The position numbers and the translations under genes were made by a program. The notes beneath the pieces are model-generated. The model ran no database searches and was not told the DNA's origin. It saw only the letters and a list, made by a program, of their open reading frames with translations. DNA of 7,378 nt from contig JAJYVM010000184.1 of NCBI GenBank assembly GCA_021792015.1, positions 1 to 7,378 of the forward strand, given 5' to 3'. The stretch is from Bacillota bacterium. GTDB taxonomy: Bacteria; Bacillota; Sulfobacillia; RBS10-35; JAJYVM01. This document shows, piece by piece, positions 1-5,671 of the stretch (position 1 is its first letter; each line of letters starts with the position of its first letter).

Positions 1-120
1 AGCGACCGGATGAAGCGGGCGGTCAGCCGCGCGCAAGCGACTGGATGAAGCGGGCGGTCAGCCGCGCGCAAGCGACTGGATGAAGCGGGCGGTCAGCCGC
101 GCGCAAGCGACTGGATGAAG
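1..120. repeat. 35-bp direct tandem repeat, about 3.4 copies
   Basis: Three full units begin at 1, 36 and 71, and a partial unit covers 106-120. The only difference I see is position 7 (C in the first copy, T in the others). Identity breaks off sharply at 121. The window edge cuts the array, so more copies may lie to the left. Each full unit contains two 8-nt arms around a TCAG loop (gcgggcgg and ccgcgcgc) that pair at 7 of 8 positions, so the array can form a series of GC-rich hairpins. Read on the minus strand, a unit carries the last eight codons and the TGA stop of the Spx/ArsC-like gene plus 8 more bases. The array therefore looks like a slippage duplication of that gene's 3' end. No spacers separate the copies. 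Confidence 0.95.
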
Positions 121-452
121 GCCTCGACCTCCGGCCGCTTGGCGCCGACGACCGCGTGCTCCCCGTCCCAGATGATGGGCCGGCGCAGCAGCTTGGGCTC
201 CCGGGCCAGCAGGTCCAATAGCTCGCTGTCCGACATGGCCTCGAGGTCCAGCTTCAGCTCGCGGTACCGGGTGCTGCGGGTGGAGAGCAGCGCCCTCGCC
301 CCGCCGGGCAGGACCGCCGCGATGCGGCCCAACTCCTCCCGGGAGGGCGGATCGTTCCAGATGTGATGCTCCTGCAGCCTCTCCTGCGAAAGCCACGCCT
401 TCGCGTTGCGGCAGGACGTTCAGGTCGGGTACTGGTAGAAGCGAATCGGCAC
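93..452 (-). CDS. Spx/ArsC-family thiol-redox protein, probable selenoprotein (UxxC)
   Basis: The protein has 119 residues if the TGA at codon 11 is read as selenocysteine; Spx-family proteins are about 115-130. The start is GTG at 452, with GAGGGGG about 10 nt upstream and an in-frame stop 15 nt beyond the GTG. The N-terminus reads YQYPT-U-TSC-RNAKAWL (residues 6-21), matching the Spx pattern SPS-C-TSC-RKARAWL, with TGA exactly at the first redox cysteine and Cys14 as the second. Family hallmarks follow: PPSREEL (36-41), LLSTRS (55-60) and LLRRPII (88-94). The Cys14-STRS spacing is two residues shorter than in Bacillus Spx. The family has a thioredoxin-like fold and includes arsenate reductases, the RNA-polymerase-binding regulator Spx and uncharacterised YffB-type proteins; which role applies here is unknown. 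A hairpin just after the TGA fits a bacterial SECIS. TGA ends this gene and others here, so the genetic code is not globally changed. The alternative is a mutated or mis-sequenced Cys codon, giving a pseudogene. Confidence 0.8.
382..416 (-). promoter_or_regulatory. Candidate bacterial SECIS element
   Basis: Within the coding sequence just 3' of the TGA, the mRNA can fold into a bulged hairpin. The outer stem is six perfect pairs (tcctgc with gcagga). An asymmetric internal loop (1 versus 4 nt) follows, then two G-C pairs, one A/G mismatch and four perfect pairs (acgc with gcgt). The apical tetraloop is GAAG, at 399-402 on the plus strand. There are 17 nt between the TGA and the loop, and the loop's first base is G. 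Both match the known bacterial SECIS pattern (loop about 16-37 nt after UGA, G among the first two loop bases), where SelB binds. Folding was done by eye, without energies. Confidence 0.7.
420..422 (-). other. In-frame TGA, predicted selenocysteine codon (residue 11)
   Basis: The TGA lies between ACC (Thr10) and ACG-TCC-TGC (Thr12-Ser13-Cys14), replacing the first Cys of the family's CTSC redox motif. Replacement of the first CxxC cysteine by Sec is the usual form in bacterial thioredoxin-fold selenoproteins. Both sides of the codon stay in one frame and align with the family without any indel at this point, which argues against a frameshift. A single TGC-to-TGA change would look the same, so the downstream hairpin is what tips the balance. 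Confidence 0.75.
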
Positions 453-496
453 GGCGCACCGGCCCCCTCAGATCCCCATCTTCGCGCCGGCCGCGG

Positions 497-502
497 AAGG
501 AG
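497..502 (+). promoter_or_regulatory. Ribosome binding site of the dihydrolipoamide dehydrogenase gene
   Basis: AAGGAG ends 10 nt before the GTG at 513. It decides the start: the frame is open back to 363, but earlier residues do not resemble the family and the FAD-binding strand begins directly after this GTG. Confidence 0.75.
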
Positions 503-512
503 CCTGCAAGCG

Positions 513-1907
513 GTGCCTGATGTCATCGTGGTCGGCGGCGGACCGGGCGGATACGCCTCCGCCATCCACTGCGCCCAGCTCGGCGCCAAGGTGACCCTGG
601 TCGAGGCGGACCGGGTGGGCGGCACCTGCCTGAACCGCGGCTGCATCCCCACGAAGGCCATGTTCGAGGCGGCGCGCGTATTGCGCGACGCCACCAGAGC
701 CGCGGACTTCGGCGTGCGCCTGGACGGCGTGGCCTTCGACTACGCCCAGATGGCGGCGCGGCGCGACAGGGTCGTCGCCGGCCTCGTCAACGGGCTCGGG
801 CAGCTGCTCAAGGGCAACGGGGTCACGGTGGTGCGCGGGCGCGGGCGGCTGGCCGGCGCCAACGCCGTCGAGGTCGCCGGAGCCGAGCCGGGACGCCTGC
901 AGGCCGACGCCGTCATCCTGGCGCCGGGGTCCGTCTCCGCGCGTGTGCCGATCCCCGGCGCCGACCTGCCGGGGGTCGTGGACAGCGACGGCCTGCTGAC
1001 GATGGCGAGCCAGCCCAAGAGCCTTTGCATCATCGGCGGCGGCGTGATCGGCTGCGAGTTCGCCAGCATCTTCGCCGCCTACGGCACCGAGGTGACGATC
1101 GTCGAGATGATGCCGCAGCTCCTGCCGCCCGCGGACGAGGAGATCGCGCGGCGGCTTGCGGGCTCCTTCCGCCGGGCCAAGATCGGCGTGCTGACGGGGG
1201 CGAAGGTGACCGGCATCCGCGAGGCCCTGGGGCTGCGGGCCGTGGACGTCGAGGTGGACGGCGGCCGCCAGGAGATCGCCGCCGAGGTGGTCCTGGTGGC
1301 GGTCGGCCGGCGGCCGAACACGGCCGACCTCGGCCTGGAGGCGCTGGGCATTCAGCTCGGGCGCGGCGGCGTCATCCCGGTGGACGGGCAGCTGAGGACG
1401 CCGGTGCCGAGCGTGCTGGCCGTCGGCGATGCGATCGGGGCGCCCATGCTCGCGCACGCCGGCTTTGCGCAGGCGCTGGTGGCGGCCGACGTGCTGGCCG
1501 GCCACGCGGCGGAGTGGGGCAGCCAGCTGGTGCCGTCGCCCGTGTTCTGCCACCCGGAGGTCGCCTGGGTCGGACTGACGGAGGCCGAGGCGCGCGCGGC
1601 GCTGGGGGGCGATCCGCAGGTGGGGCGGTTCCCGTTCTCGGCGCTCGGGCGGGCGCAGATCGCCGGCGAGACGGAGGGCTTCGTGAAGCTGATCGCGGAG
1701 CCAGGCGGCGGCCGGGTCCTCGGGGTGCACATCATCGGCCCCCACGCCACGGAGCTGGTGTCCGAGGCATCCGTGCTCGTGCAGTGCGGCCTGGTGGTTG
1801 AGGACGTCGAGGGCAGCATCCACCCGCACCCGACCCTGTCCGAAGCGGTGGCGGAGGCCGCGGCGATGGTGCTGGGCCGGCCCCTGGACGCCCTGATGCG
1901 GCGGTAG
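513..1907 (+). CDS. lpdA: Dihydrolipoamide dehydrogenase (E3)
   Basis: This FAD-dependent cytoplasmic enzyme reoxidises dihydrolipoamide with NAD+ as the E3 subunit of 2-oxoacid dehydrogenase complexes and the glycine cleavage system. The protein has 464 residues, a normal length. Visible motifs in order are the FAD-binding GGGPGG (8-13), the redox disulfide GGTCLNRGC with Cys39 and Cys44, the NAD-binding GGGVIG (175-180), a second FAD contact VLAVGDAIGAPMLAH (301-315), and the dimer-interface active site HPHPTLSE with His439 and Glu444. The HPHP motif and CLNRGC spacing favour E3 over mercuric or glutathione reductase, although other lipoamide-dehydrogenase-like flavoproteins cannot be excluded. 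No E1, E2 or glycine-cleavage genes are in the window. It is divergent from the Spx/ArsC-like selenoprotein, with 60 bp between the two GTG starts. I see no clear -35/-10 pair there, so its promoter may lie inside the selenoprotein gene. Confidence 0.93.
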   Translation: MPDVIVVGGGPGGYASAIHCAQLGAKVTLVEADRVGGTCLNRGCIPTKAMFEAARVLRDATRAADFGVRLDGVAFDYAQMAARRDRVVAGLVNGLGQLLKGNGVTVVRGRGRLAGANAVEVAGAEPGRLQADAVILAPGSVSARVPIPGADLPGVVDSDGLLTMASQPKSLCIIGGGVIGCEFASIFAAYGTEVTIVEMMPQLLPPADEEIARRLAGSFRRAKIGVLTGAKVTGIREALGLRAVDVEVDGGRQEIAAEVVLVAVGRRPNTADLGLEALGIQLGRGGVIPVDGQLRTPVPSVLAVGDAIGAPMLAHAGFAQALVAADVLAGHAAEWGSQLVPSPVFCHPEVAWVGLTEAEARAALGGDPQVGRFPFSALGRAQIAGETEGFVKLIAEPGGGRVLGVHIIGPHATELVSEASVLVQCGLVVEDVEGSIHPHPTLSEAVAEAAAMVLGRPLDALMRR

Positions 1908-1950
1908 GGCGGCGCGGCGGTAGGGCGGCGGCAGGGCGGCGTGCCGGCGG

Positions 1951-1980
1951 GCAGCCTTGGGCCGCCGGGCGGCGGGCTGC
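1951..1980 (+). terminator. Possible hairpin terminator after the dihydrolipoamide dehydrogenase gene
   Basis: Outer arms gcagcc (1951-1956) and ggctgc (1975-1980) pair perfectly, and an inner gccg/cggc pair adds to the stem. It lies 44 nt after the stop codon. No T-tract follows, so intrinsic termination is uncertain. The preceding stretch (1905-1945) is a GGCGGTAGGGCGG-type purine-rich simple sequence. Confidence 0.35.
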
Positions 1981-1989
1981 CGGGTCTCG

Positions 1990-2000
1990 GATAAAGTGCC
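1990..2000 (+). promoter_or_regulatory. GATAAAGTGCC motif, possible promoter element (copy 1)
   Basis: An 11-base string in a locally AT-richer island, identical to 4116-4126 upstream of the HD-domain gene. GATAAA could be a -10-like element; GATAAG follows at 2003-2008. No convincing -35 is seen at the usual distance. Assignment as a promoter is inference from its position upstream of a gene and its repetition. Confidence 0.35.
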
Positions 2001-2035
2001 TGGATAAGACAGGCGATTTCCACACAGGATCATCA

Positions 2036-2059
2036 CAGGCACGGCACAGGCTGTGCCTG
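2036..2059 (+). promoter_or_regulatory. Inverted repeat in the leader of the arylsulfotransferase gene
   Basis: Arms CAGGCAC (2036-2042) and GTGCCTG (2053-2059) are perfectly complementary. A second perfect pairing, GGCACA with TGTGCC around a GGC loop (2043-2057), is nested within and competes with it. It lies about 80-100 nt upstream of the preferred TTG start, so it could be an operator or a leader RNA hairpin. A regulatory role is inference. Confidence 0.35.
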
Positions 2060-2122
2060 GATGGTCCCTCCGCGCAAGGCGGGCGGACCTCCCGATCTCC
2101 GGACGCGCGTTCGGCGCGCTCC

Positions 2123-2129
2123 AAGGGGG
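2123..2129 (+). promoter_or_regulatory. Ribosome binding site supporting a TTG start at 2139
   Basis: AAGGGGG lies 9 nt before TTG at 2139. The in-frame ATG at 2061 has no SD sequence and would add a 26-residue arginine- and proline-rich extension ahead of the Tat signal. This site therefore favours the internal TTG start. Confidence 0.65.
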
Positions 2130-2138
2130 CGGCCCGTC

Positions 2139-3668
2139 TTGCGCATCGGCAGGCGGCAGTTCCTGGTCACGGCGCTCGGGGCCGCCGGCGAGCTGGCGGC
2201 GCTGGCCGGGGCCGGCTACATCGGCTACCGGCTCCCACGCTCGGTCGCGGCAGCCGCCGCCACGGCCGCGCGGGGTCAGGTGCTGCGCTTCGTGTCCCGG
2301 CCTGACCTCAGCCCACCGGCGGTCACGGTCACGCGCTCACCGGCGTTTCTCAGCGGACCTGGGGCCGCGGCCGCGCCCAGGTACATCCTTCTCTCTCCCA
2401 AGGGATACAACACGACGGGACCGGGACAGCCGGGGCTGATGATCGTGGACACCACGGGGAATCTCGTCTGGTTTCGCCCGCTGCCCAGCCCGGCGAGCGC
2501 GCCCTTCGACCTGCAGGTGCAGCGCTATCACGGCCAGCCCGTGCTCACGTGGTGGGCGGGCACGGTGGTCAGCGTGTATGGCGAGGGGATGGGCTACCTC
2601 GCCGACGCCGCCTACCGCACGATCGCCACGATCCGGGCCGGCAACGGCCTGCAGGTCGACCTGCACGAGCTGAACCTGACCCCGCAGGGCACGGCGCTCA
2701 TCACGGCCTACCGGACGGCGGACGCCGACCTGTCGGCCCTGGGCGGTCCGGCCCGCGGCCAGGTGCTGGCCTGCCAGGCCCAGGAGATCGACATCGCCAG
2801 CGGCAGAATGCTCTTTGCCTGGGACAGCCTCGACCACGTGCCGCTCACCGAGAGCCAGCAGCCCCTGCCGAGCGGGCCGAATGACGGACCTTACGACTAC
2901 TTCCACATGAACTCGGTCGCGCTGGCCCCGGACGGCGACCTGCTGATCTCCTCGCGCAACACGTGGACCATCTACAAGGTCTCGCGCAAGGGCGGGCAGA
3001 TCGTGTGGCGGCTCGGCGGCAAGGCCTCGGACTTCCGTCGCGGGCCAGGCGCCGCCTTCTACTGGCAGCATCATGTCCGCGCCCTGGGCGGCGGCCGGAT
3101 CAGCATCTTCGACGACGGCGCCTCGCCGCCCGAGGAACCCCAGTCGCGCGGGATCGTGCTCAGCGTGGACGAGACCAGCAAGCAGGCGCGGCTGCTGGCC
3201 CAGTACACCAACCCGGCGCGGCTGCTGGCCGACAACCAGGGCAGCGTGCAGGTCATGAGCGACGGGCGCGTGTTCGTCGGCTGGGGCGACCAGCCCTACT
3301 TCTCGGAGTTCGCCGCGGACGGCACCATGCTGCTCGACGGACGGCTCCCCGCGGATGACCAGTCCTATCGCGCGTTCACCGCCGACTGGGCCGCGCGGCC
3401 GGTCGACCAGCCGGCGGTCGCCGTGCAGTCCAGCACCGCCGGCGGCGTCACGCTCTACGCGAGCTGGAACGGCGCCACGGAGCTGGCCGGCTGGCAGGCC
3501 CTTGCCGGTCCCAGCGCCGAGACGCTGGCCATCGCCGCCCGCGCGCGCCGGACCGGGTTTGAGACCGCCATCGCGGTGAACAGCAGCGGGCCGTACTTCG
3601 CGGCCGTTGCGCTGGATGCGGCGGGGCGGCAGATCGGCCGGTCCACGTCAATCCGCCTCTCCGCGTAG
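2139..3668 (+). CDS. Tat-exported arylsulfotransferase (ASST)-family protein
   Basis: The protein has 509 residues from the TTG at 2139, or 535 from the ATG at 2061. The N-terminus is a twin-arginine signal: GRRQFLV (4-10) followed by a hydrophobic Ala/Gly/Leu-rich stretch to about residue 31. This predicts folding in the cytoplasm and export or membrane anchoring. The rest matches the beta-propeller arylsulfotransferase family in its repeated blades: IVDTTGNLVWFRPL, HELNLTPQGTALI (His176), FHMNSVALAPDGDLLIS (His256), IVWRLGG (288-294), WQHHVR (His311/312), FDDGASP (324-330) and VMSDGRVFVGWGD. ASST enzymes move sulfate between phenolic compounds through a sulfo-histidine; the conserved histidines fit, but the catalytic one cannot be assigned without alignment. 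Many family members have no proven activity, so substrate and reaction are unknown. The C-terminal 90 or so residues look like a beta-sandwich appendage. The gene appears monocistronic: it has its own leader and a strong terminator at its stop codon. Confidence 0.85.
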   Translation: MRIGRRQFLVTALGAAGELAALAGAGYIGYRLPRSVAAAAATAARGQVLRFVSRPDLSPPAVTVTRSPAFLSGPGAAAAPRYILLSPKGYNTTGPGQPGLMIVDTTGNLVWFRPLPSPASAPFDLQVQRYHGQPVLTWWAGTVVSVYGEGMGYLADAAYRTIATIRAGNGLQVDLHELNLTPQGTALITAYRTADADLSALGGPARGQVLACQAQEIDIASGRMLFAWDSLDHVPLTESQQPLPSGPNDGPYDYFHMNSVALAPDGDLLISSRNTWTIYKVSRKGGQIVWRLGGKASDFRRGPGAAFYWQHHVRALGGGRISIFDDGASPPEEPQSRGIVLSVDETSKQARLLAQYTNPARLLADNQGSVQVMSDGRVFVGWGDQPYFSEFAADGTMLLDGRLPADDQSYRAFTADWAARPVDQPAVAVQSSTAGGVTLYASWNGATELAGWQALAGPSAETLAIAARARRTGFETAIAVNSSGPYFAAVALDAAGRQIGRSTSIRLSA

Positions 3669-3691
3669 GGCGGCCGCCGTCGCGGCCGCCC
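3668..3691 (+). terminator. Strong intrinsic terminator of the arylsulfotransferase gene
   Basis: A perfect 10-bp all-G/C stem (gggcggccgc at 3668-3677, gcggccgccc at 3682-3691) with a CGTC loop starts in the last base of the TAG stop and runs into CTTTCCCC. The short T run favours the plus direction. The remnant gene on the minus strand converges on the same hairpin. Confidence 0.75.
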
Positions 3692-3694
3692 TTT

Positions 3695-4112
3695 CCCCGC
3701 CGCCCGCAGCGGGTGCGCCGCATACAGGATCTCCCCGGCCCGCTGAAAGCCGCAGGCGGCGTGGATGCGCTCCTGCGCCGGCCCCGCCCGGGGTGAGGAA
3801 GGCCGTGGTCACCGCGGCCGCGAGGGCCTCGGCGACCAGGCGGCCAGTCTGGGCGTGGGCGATCCCCTGTCTGCCGCCCCCACCCCGATGGCGGCCAGCC
3901 CCCCGGCGCCGTCATGGGGAACGGCGCGGATCCCGCCGCCGGCGGCGGTGCCGGTGGCGGCATCCCGGGCCAGGACGGCGATCCCGCGGGCCTGGAGGAA
4001 GGCCTGGCGGCGGGCCAGGCTTCCCTCGCCGCCGGCCGTGTCGATCCCTCCGCGGCTCCACCGCTGGAATGCTTCCGCCAGCTGAAGAGGGCCCGCGTCT
4101 TTGCACCGGCGG
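3695..4112 (-). pseudogene. GNAT N-acetyltransferase remnant, frameshifted and truncated
   Basis: On the minus strand three frames together spell the C-terminal half of a GNAT acetyltransferase. Frame one gives RQAFLQARGIAVLARD, ATGTAAGGGIRAVPHDG and LAAIGVGAADR. Near 3864-3885, in a G-run, the match moves to a frame reading RQGIAHAQTGRLVAEAL and VTTAFLTPGG; RQGIA is what remains of the acetyl-CoA-binding motif A. Near 3775-3792 it moves again, to ERIHAACGFQRAGEILYA, the usual GNAT C-terminal end. No stop codon closes this last frame before the terminator. The N-terminal part of the expected protein is absent upstream of about 4112, where the HD-gene promoter region begins. Two frameshifts plus truncation suggest a decayed gene; indel errors in G-runs are the alternative. 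Boundaries are approximate. Confidence 0.6.
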
Positions 4113-4115
4113 TGC

Positions 4116-4126
4116 GATAAAGTGCC
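4116..4126 (+). promoter_or_regulatory. GATAAAGTGCC motif, possible promoter element (copy 2)
   Basis: Identical to 1990-2000, and located 24 nt before the TTG start of the HD-domain gene. It is preceded by a small GCACC-GGC-GGTGC hairpin (4103-4115) and followed by CTTATAC (4127-4133), another -10-like string. TTGCAC at 4101 is the only -35-like sequence and its spacing to either candidate is poor. A promoter is likely in this region, but the exact elements are uncertain. Confidence 0.4.
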
Positions 4127-4150
4127 CTTATACGGAAAGGGGATCGAGAC

Positions 4151-4729
4151 TTGTCGGCAGATGGCCTCCCGACCCGCGCCCAGGCGTGGGAGCTGCTCAA
4201 CGAGTACACGCAGAAGCCCGGACTGATCAAGCACGGCCTGGCCGTCGAGGCCGGGATGCGGGCCTACGCGCCCCGGTATGGCGGCGACCCCGAGCGCTGG
4301 GGCATCGTCGGCCTGCTTCACGATTTCGACTACGAGCGCTACCCGACCATCCCGGACCACCCGATGGAGGGCAGCAAGATCCTGCGGGCGCGCGGCTACC
4401 CCGAGGACGTGATCCGCGCGATCCAGACGCACGCCCCGGCGGGCGTCGGCCCGGAGCGGCAGACCGACATGGAGCGCGCCCTCTTCGCCTGCGATGAGCT
4501 GTCCGGCCTGATCACGGCCGTGGCGCTGGTCATGCCCTCGCACAGCCTCGCGGACGTCGCCGTGGCCAACGTCCGTAAGAAGATGAAGGACAAGACCTTC
4601 GCGCGCGGCGTCAATCGCGAGGATGTGACGAGCGGCGCCGCCGAGCTCGGCCTCGACCTCGACGCGCACATCGCCTTCATGATCGAGGCCATGCGCGGGG
4701 TGGCGGGCGAGCTGGGGCTGGCCGGCTGA
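4151..4729 (+). CDS. HD-domain (HDIG-type) phosphohydrolase-like protein
   Basis: The protein has 192 residues starting at TTG 4151, with AAGGGG (4137-4142) 8 nt upstream. The metal-binding HD signature is complete: His28 in KHGLAVE, His57-Asp58 in LLHDFD, and a distal Asp115 in CDELSGL; His70 and His94 (TIPDHP, IQTHAP) fit additional metal ligands. HD proteins of this size are cytoplasmic metal-dependent phosphohydrolases, often acting on nucleotides. The substrate is not predictable, and there is no attached sensor, PAS, GGDEF or tRNA-processing domain. The gene has its own likely promoter region and is flanked by a GNAT remnant on the other strand and a 221-bp gap downstream. It ends with TGA, which shows that TGA is read as a stop elsewhere in this genome. 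Confidence 0.85.
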   Translation: MSADGLPTRAQAWELLNEYTQKPGLIKHGLAVEAGMRAYAPRYGGDPERWGIVGLLHDFDYERYPTIPDHPMEGSKILRARGYPEDVIRAIQTHAPAGVGPERQTDMERALFACDELSGLITAVALVMPSHSLADVAVANVRKKMKDKTFARGVNREDVTSGAAELGLDLDAHIAFMIEAMRGVAGELGLAG

Positions 4730-4950
4730 CGACCGCCCGCTGAGGCCGGCGCCCGGGCAGCCAACGGCATCGTCGCCGGGCGGCCGCGGACCCGGGGGCT
4801 CGCAGGCGGCGGAGCGGCAGCAAAGCGCGGGCGGCGTCGCATCCTCCGGGCCAAAGCCGCTCCGCTGCGGCGCTCCGAATGCTTCGGCCGGCCAACGCGT
4901 GCGCCAGTCCTGCTCGCCGCGAATACCGTGCGAGCGGGGGGCTGGCACGG

Positions 4951-5337
4951 GTGGACATCCGCGTTGAGGACGTGCAGGTTGGTGCCGCGGAGGTCGTCGA
5001 CAACCGGGCCCGTCCGCCGTTTCGGATCCAGGGGCCGGGGGCCCGGGTCTGGCTGGAGGTCGACGGGCGGCCGGTCGTCGTCGACGTGGCGCCCCTGGAG
5101 ATCCTCGAATTCCGCGCGCGCATCGGCGACGCCGCCCTGCTGCACCGCTCCGCGCGCGAGACGGCTGTCGCGCTCGCCATCCGTCTCGTCCAGACGATGC
5201 CGTCACCCGACGGCTACCGCCTGATCGCGCCCCAGGTGGCCGAGGTGCACGCCGACGAGGCCGCCGCCTGGCGGCAGATCTTCGCCATCGTGGACGCCTC
5301 CGGCGTCGTGCCGGAAACCGCGACCAGCCGTGCGTAG
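4951..5337 (+). CDS. Hypothetical protein, 128 aa, soluble alpha/beta
   Basis: I do not recognise this family. Codon use is coding-like, with strong G/C in third positions. The GTG at 4951 has a G-rich run about 9 nt upstream; an ATG at 4879 in the same frame would add 24 residues (RPANACASPARRE...) that look non-conserved. The protein is acidic to neutral with no signal peptide or membrane segment. The first 65 residues alternate hydrophobic and polar residues like beta strands (VWLEVDGRPVVVDVAPLEI). Residues 66-85 form a likely helix (SARETAVALAIRLVQTM), followed by a further strand and helix. There are no cysteines and no recognisable catalytic motif. It overlaps the next gene by 8 nt, so the two are probably translationally coupled and functionally linked. 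Confidence 0.6.
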   Translation: MDIRVEDVQVGAAEVVDNRARPPFRIQGPGARVWLEVDGRPVVVDVAPLEILEFRARIGDAALLHRSARETAVALAIRLVQTMPSPDGYRLIAPQVAEVHADEAAAWRQIFAIVDASGVVPETATSRA

Positions 5338-5590
5338 GCTGCGCCACTGGCTCTTCGGTGTGGATGCGCCGGACCGCTCGGCCGTGCCGCGCATCGTGTA
5401 CCTGCTGGCCTTCGCGTACTGGGGCGATGTGGCGGCCAACAGCCAGGGGCAGCCGATCTTCCTCGGCGTCCCCACCGCCCTGCTGGCGGTCTTCTACCTG
5501 CTGCCGCACATTCACTCGATCGGCAGCCACGGGATCACGTTCGTGTCCATCCAGCGCGACGACGGCCGCAACCTGCCGCACCGCCGGTGA
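5330..5590 (+). CDS. Hypothetical small membrane protein, 86 aa
   Basis: Family not recognised. The GTG start lies 8 nt inside the end of the upstream gene (sequence GTGCGTAG), a typical coupled arrangement. An Arg-rich start (MRRLRHW) is followed by a hydrophobic segment around residues 20-36 (PRIVYLLAFAYWGDVAA) and a stronger one around 43-60 (IFLGVPTALLAVFYLLPH). The second probably forms a transmembrane helix; the tail IQRDDGRNLPHRR is charged. One or two membrane spans are therefore predicted. The two histidines after the second span (HIHS) are notable but not diagnostic. Nothing indicates a specific function. It ends 81 nt before the convergent minus-strand gene. Confidence 0.55.
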   Translation: MRRLRHWLFGVDAPDRSAVPRIVYLLAFAYWGDVAANSQGQPIFLGVPTALLAVFYLLPHIHSIGSHGITFVSIQRDDGRNLPHRR

Positions 5591-5671
5591 GCGGCGACCA
5601 AGCGGTGGCGCCGCGACCGGGCCCCGGTGGCTCCGCCGCCGCAGGACCGCGCGGTTCCGGGCGGCCCGCCC

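Noticed and set aside
1..120. CRISPR array
   Set aside because: The 35-bp copies are directly abutted with no unique spacers, and each copy contains the end of a coding sequence.
93..332. A short 79-aa protein starting downstream of the TGA
   Set aside because: It would lack the redox motif and first strand of the Spx/ArsC fold, while the sequence upstream of the TGA has a good start, an SD and matching family residues.
420..422. Genome-wide reassignment of TGA
   Set aside because: TGA serves as the stop of the HD-domain gene, of korB and of this same gene, so a global code change is not supported.
363..512. N-terminal extension of dihydrolipoamide dehydrogenase
   Set aside because: The frame is open, but the extra 50 residues are antisense to the selenoprotein gene and do not resemble a lipoyl domain. 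The GTG at 513 has a proper SD.
468..2042. Long minus-strand open frame opposite the dihydrolipoamide dehydrogenase gene
   Set aside because: It is an antisense shadow of a well-recognised gene in GC-rich DNA. Its translation is Arg/His/Ala-rich with no family motif.
4730..4950. A gene, tRNA or terminator in the gap after the HD-domain gene
   Set aside because: I see only GC-rich inverted repeats (4750-4756 with 4776-4782, and cggagcggc near 4810 with gccgctccg near 4856), with no T-tract, no tRNA pattern and no convincing reading frame.
3809..5581. Long minus-strand open frame across the HD-domain gene and its neighbours
   Set aside because: Most of it mirrors plus-strand coding sequence. 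Only its last part (below about 4112) has real protein similarity, and that belongs to the broken GNAT gene.
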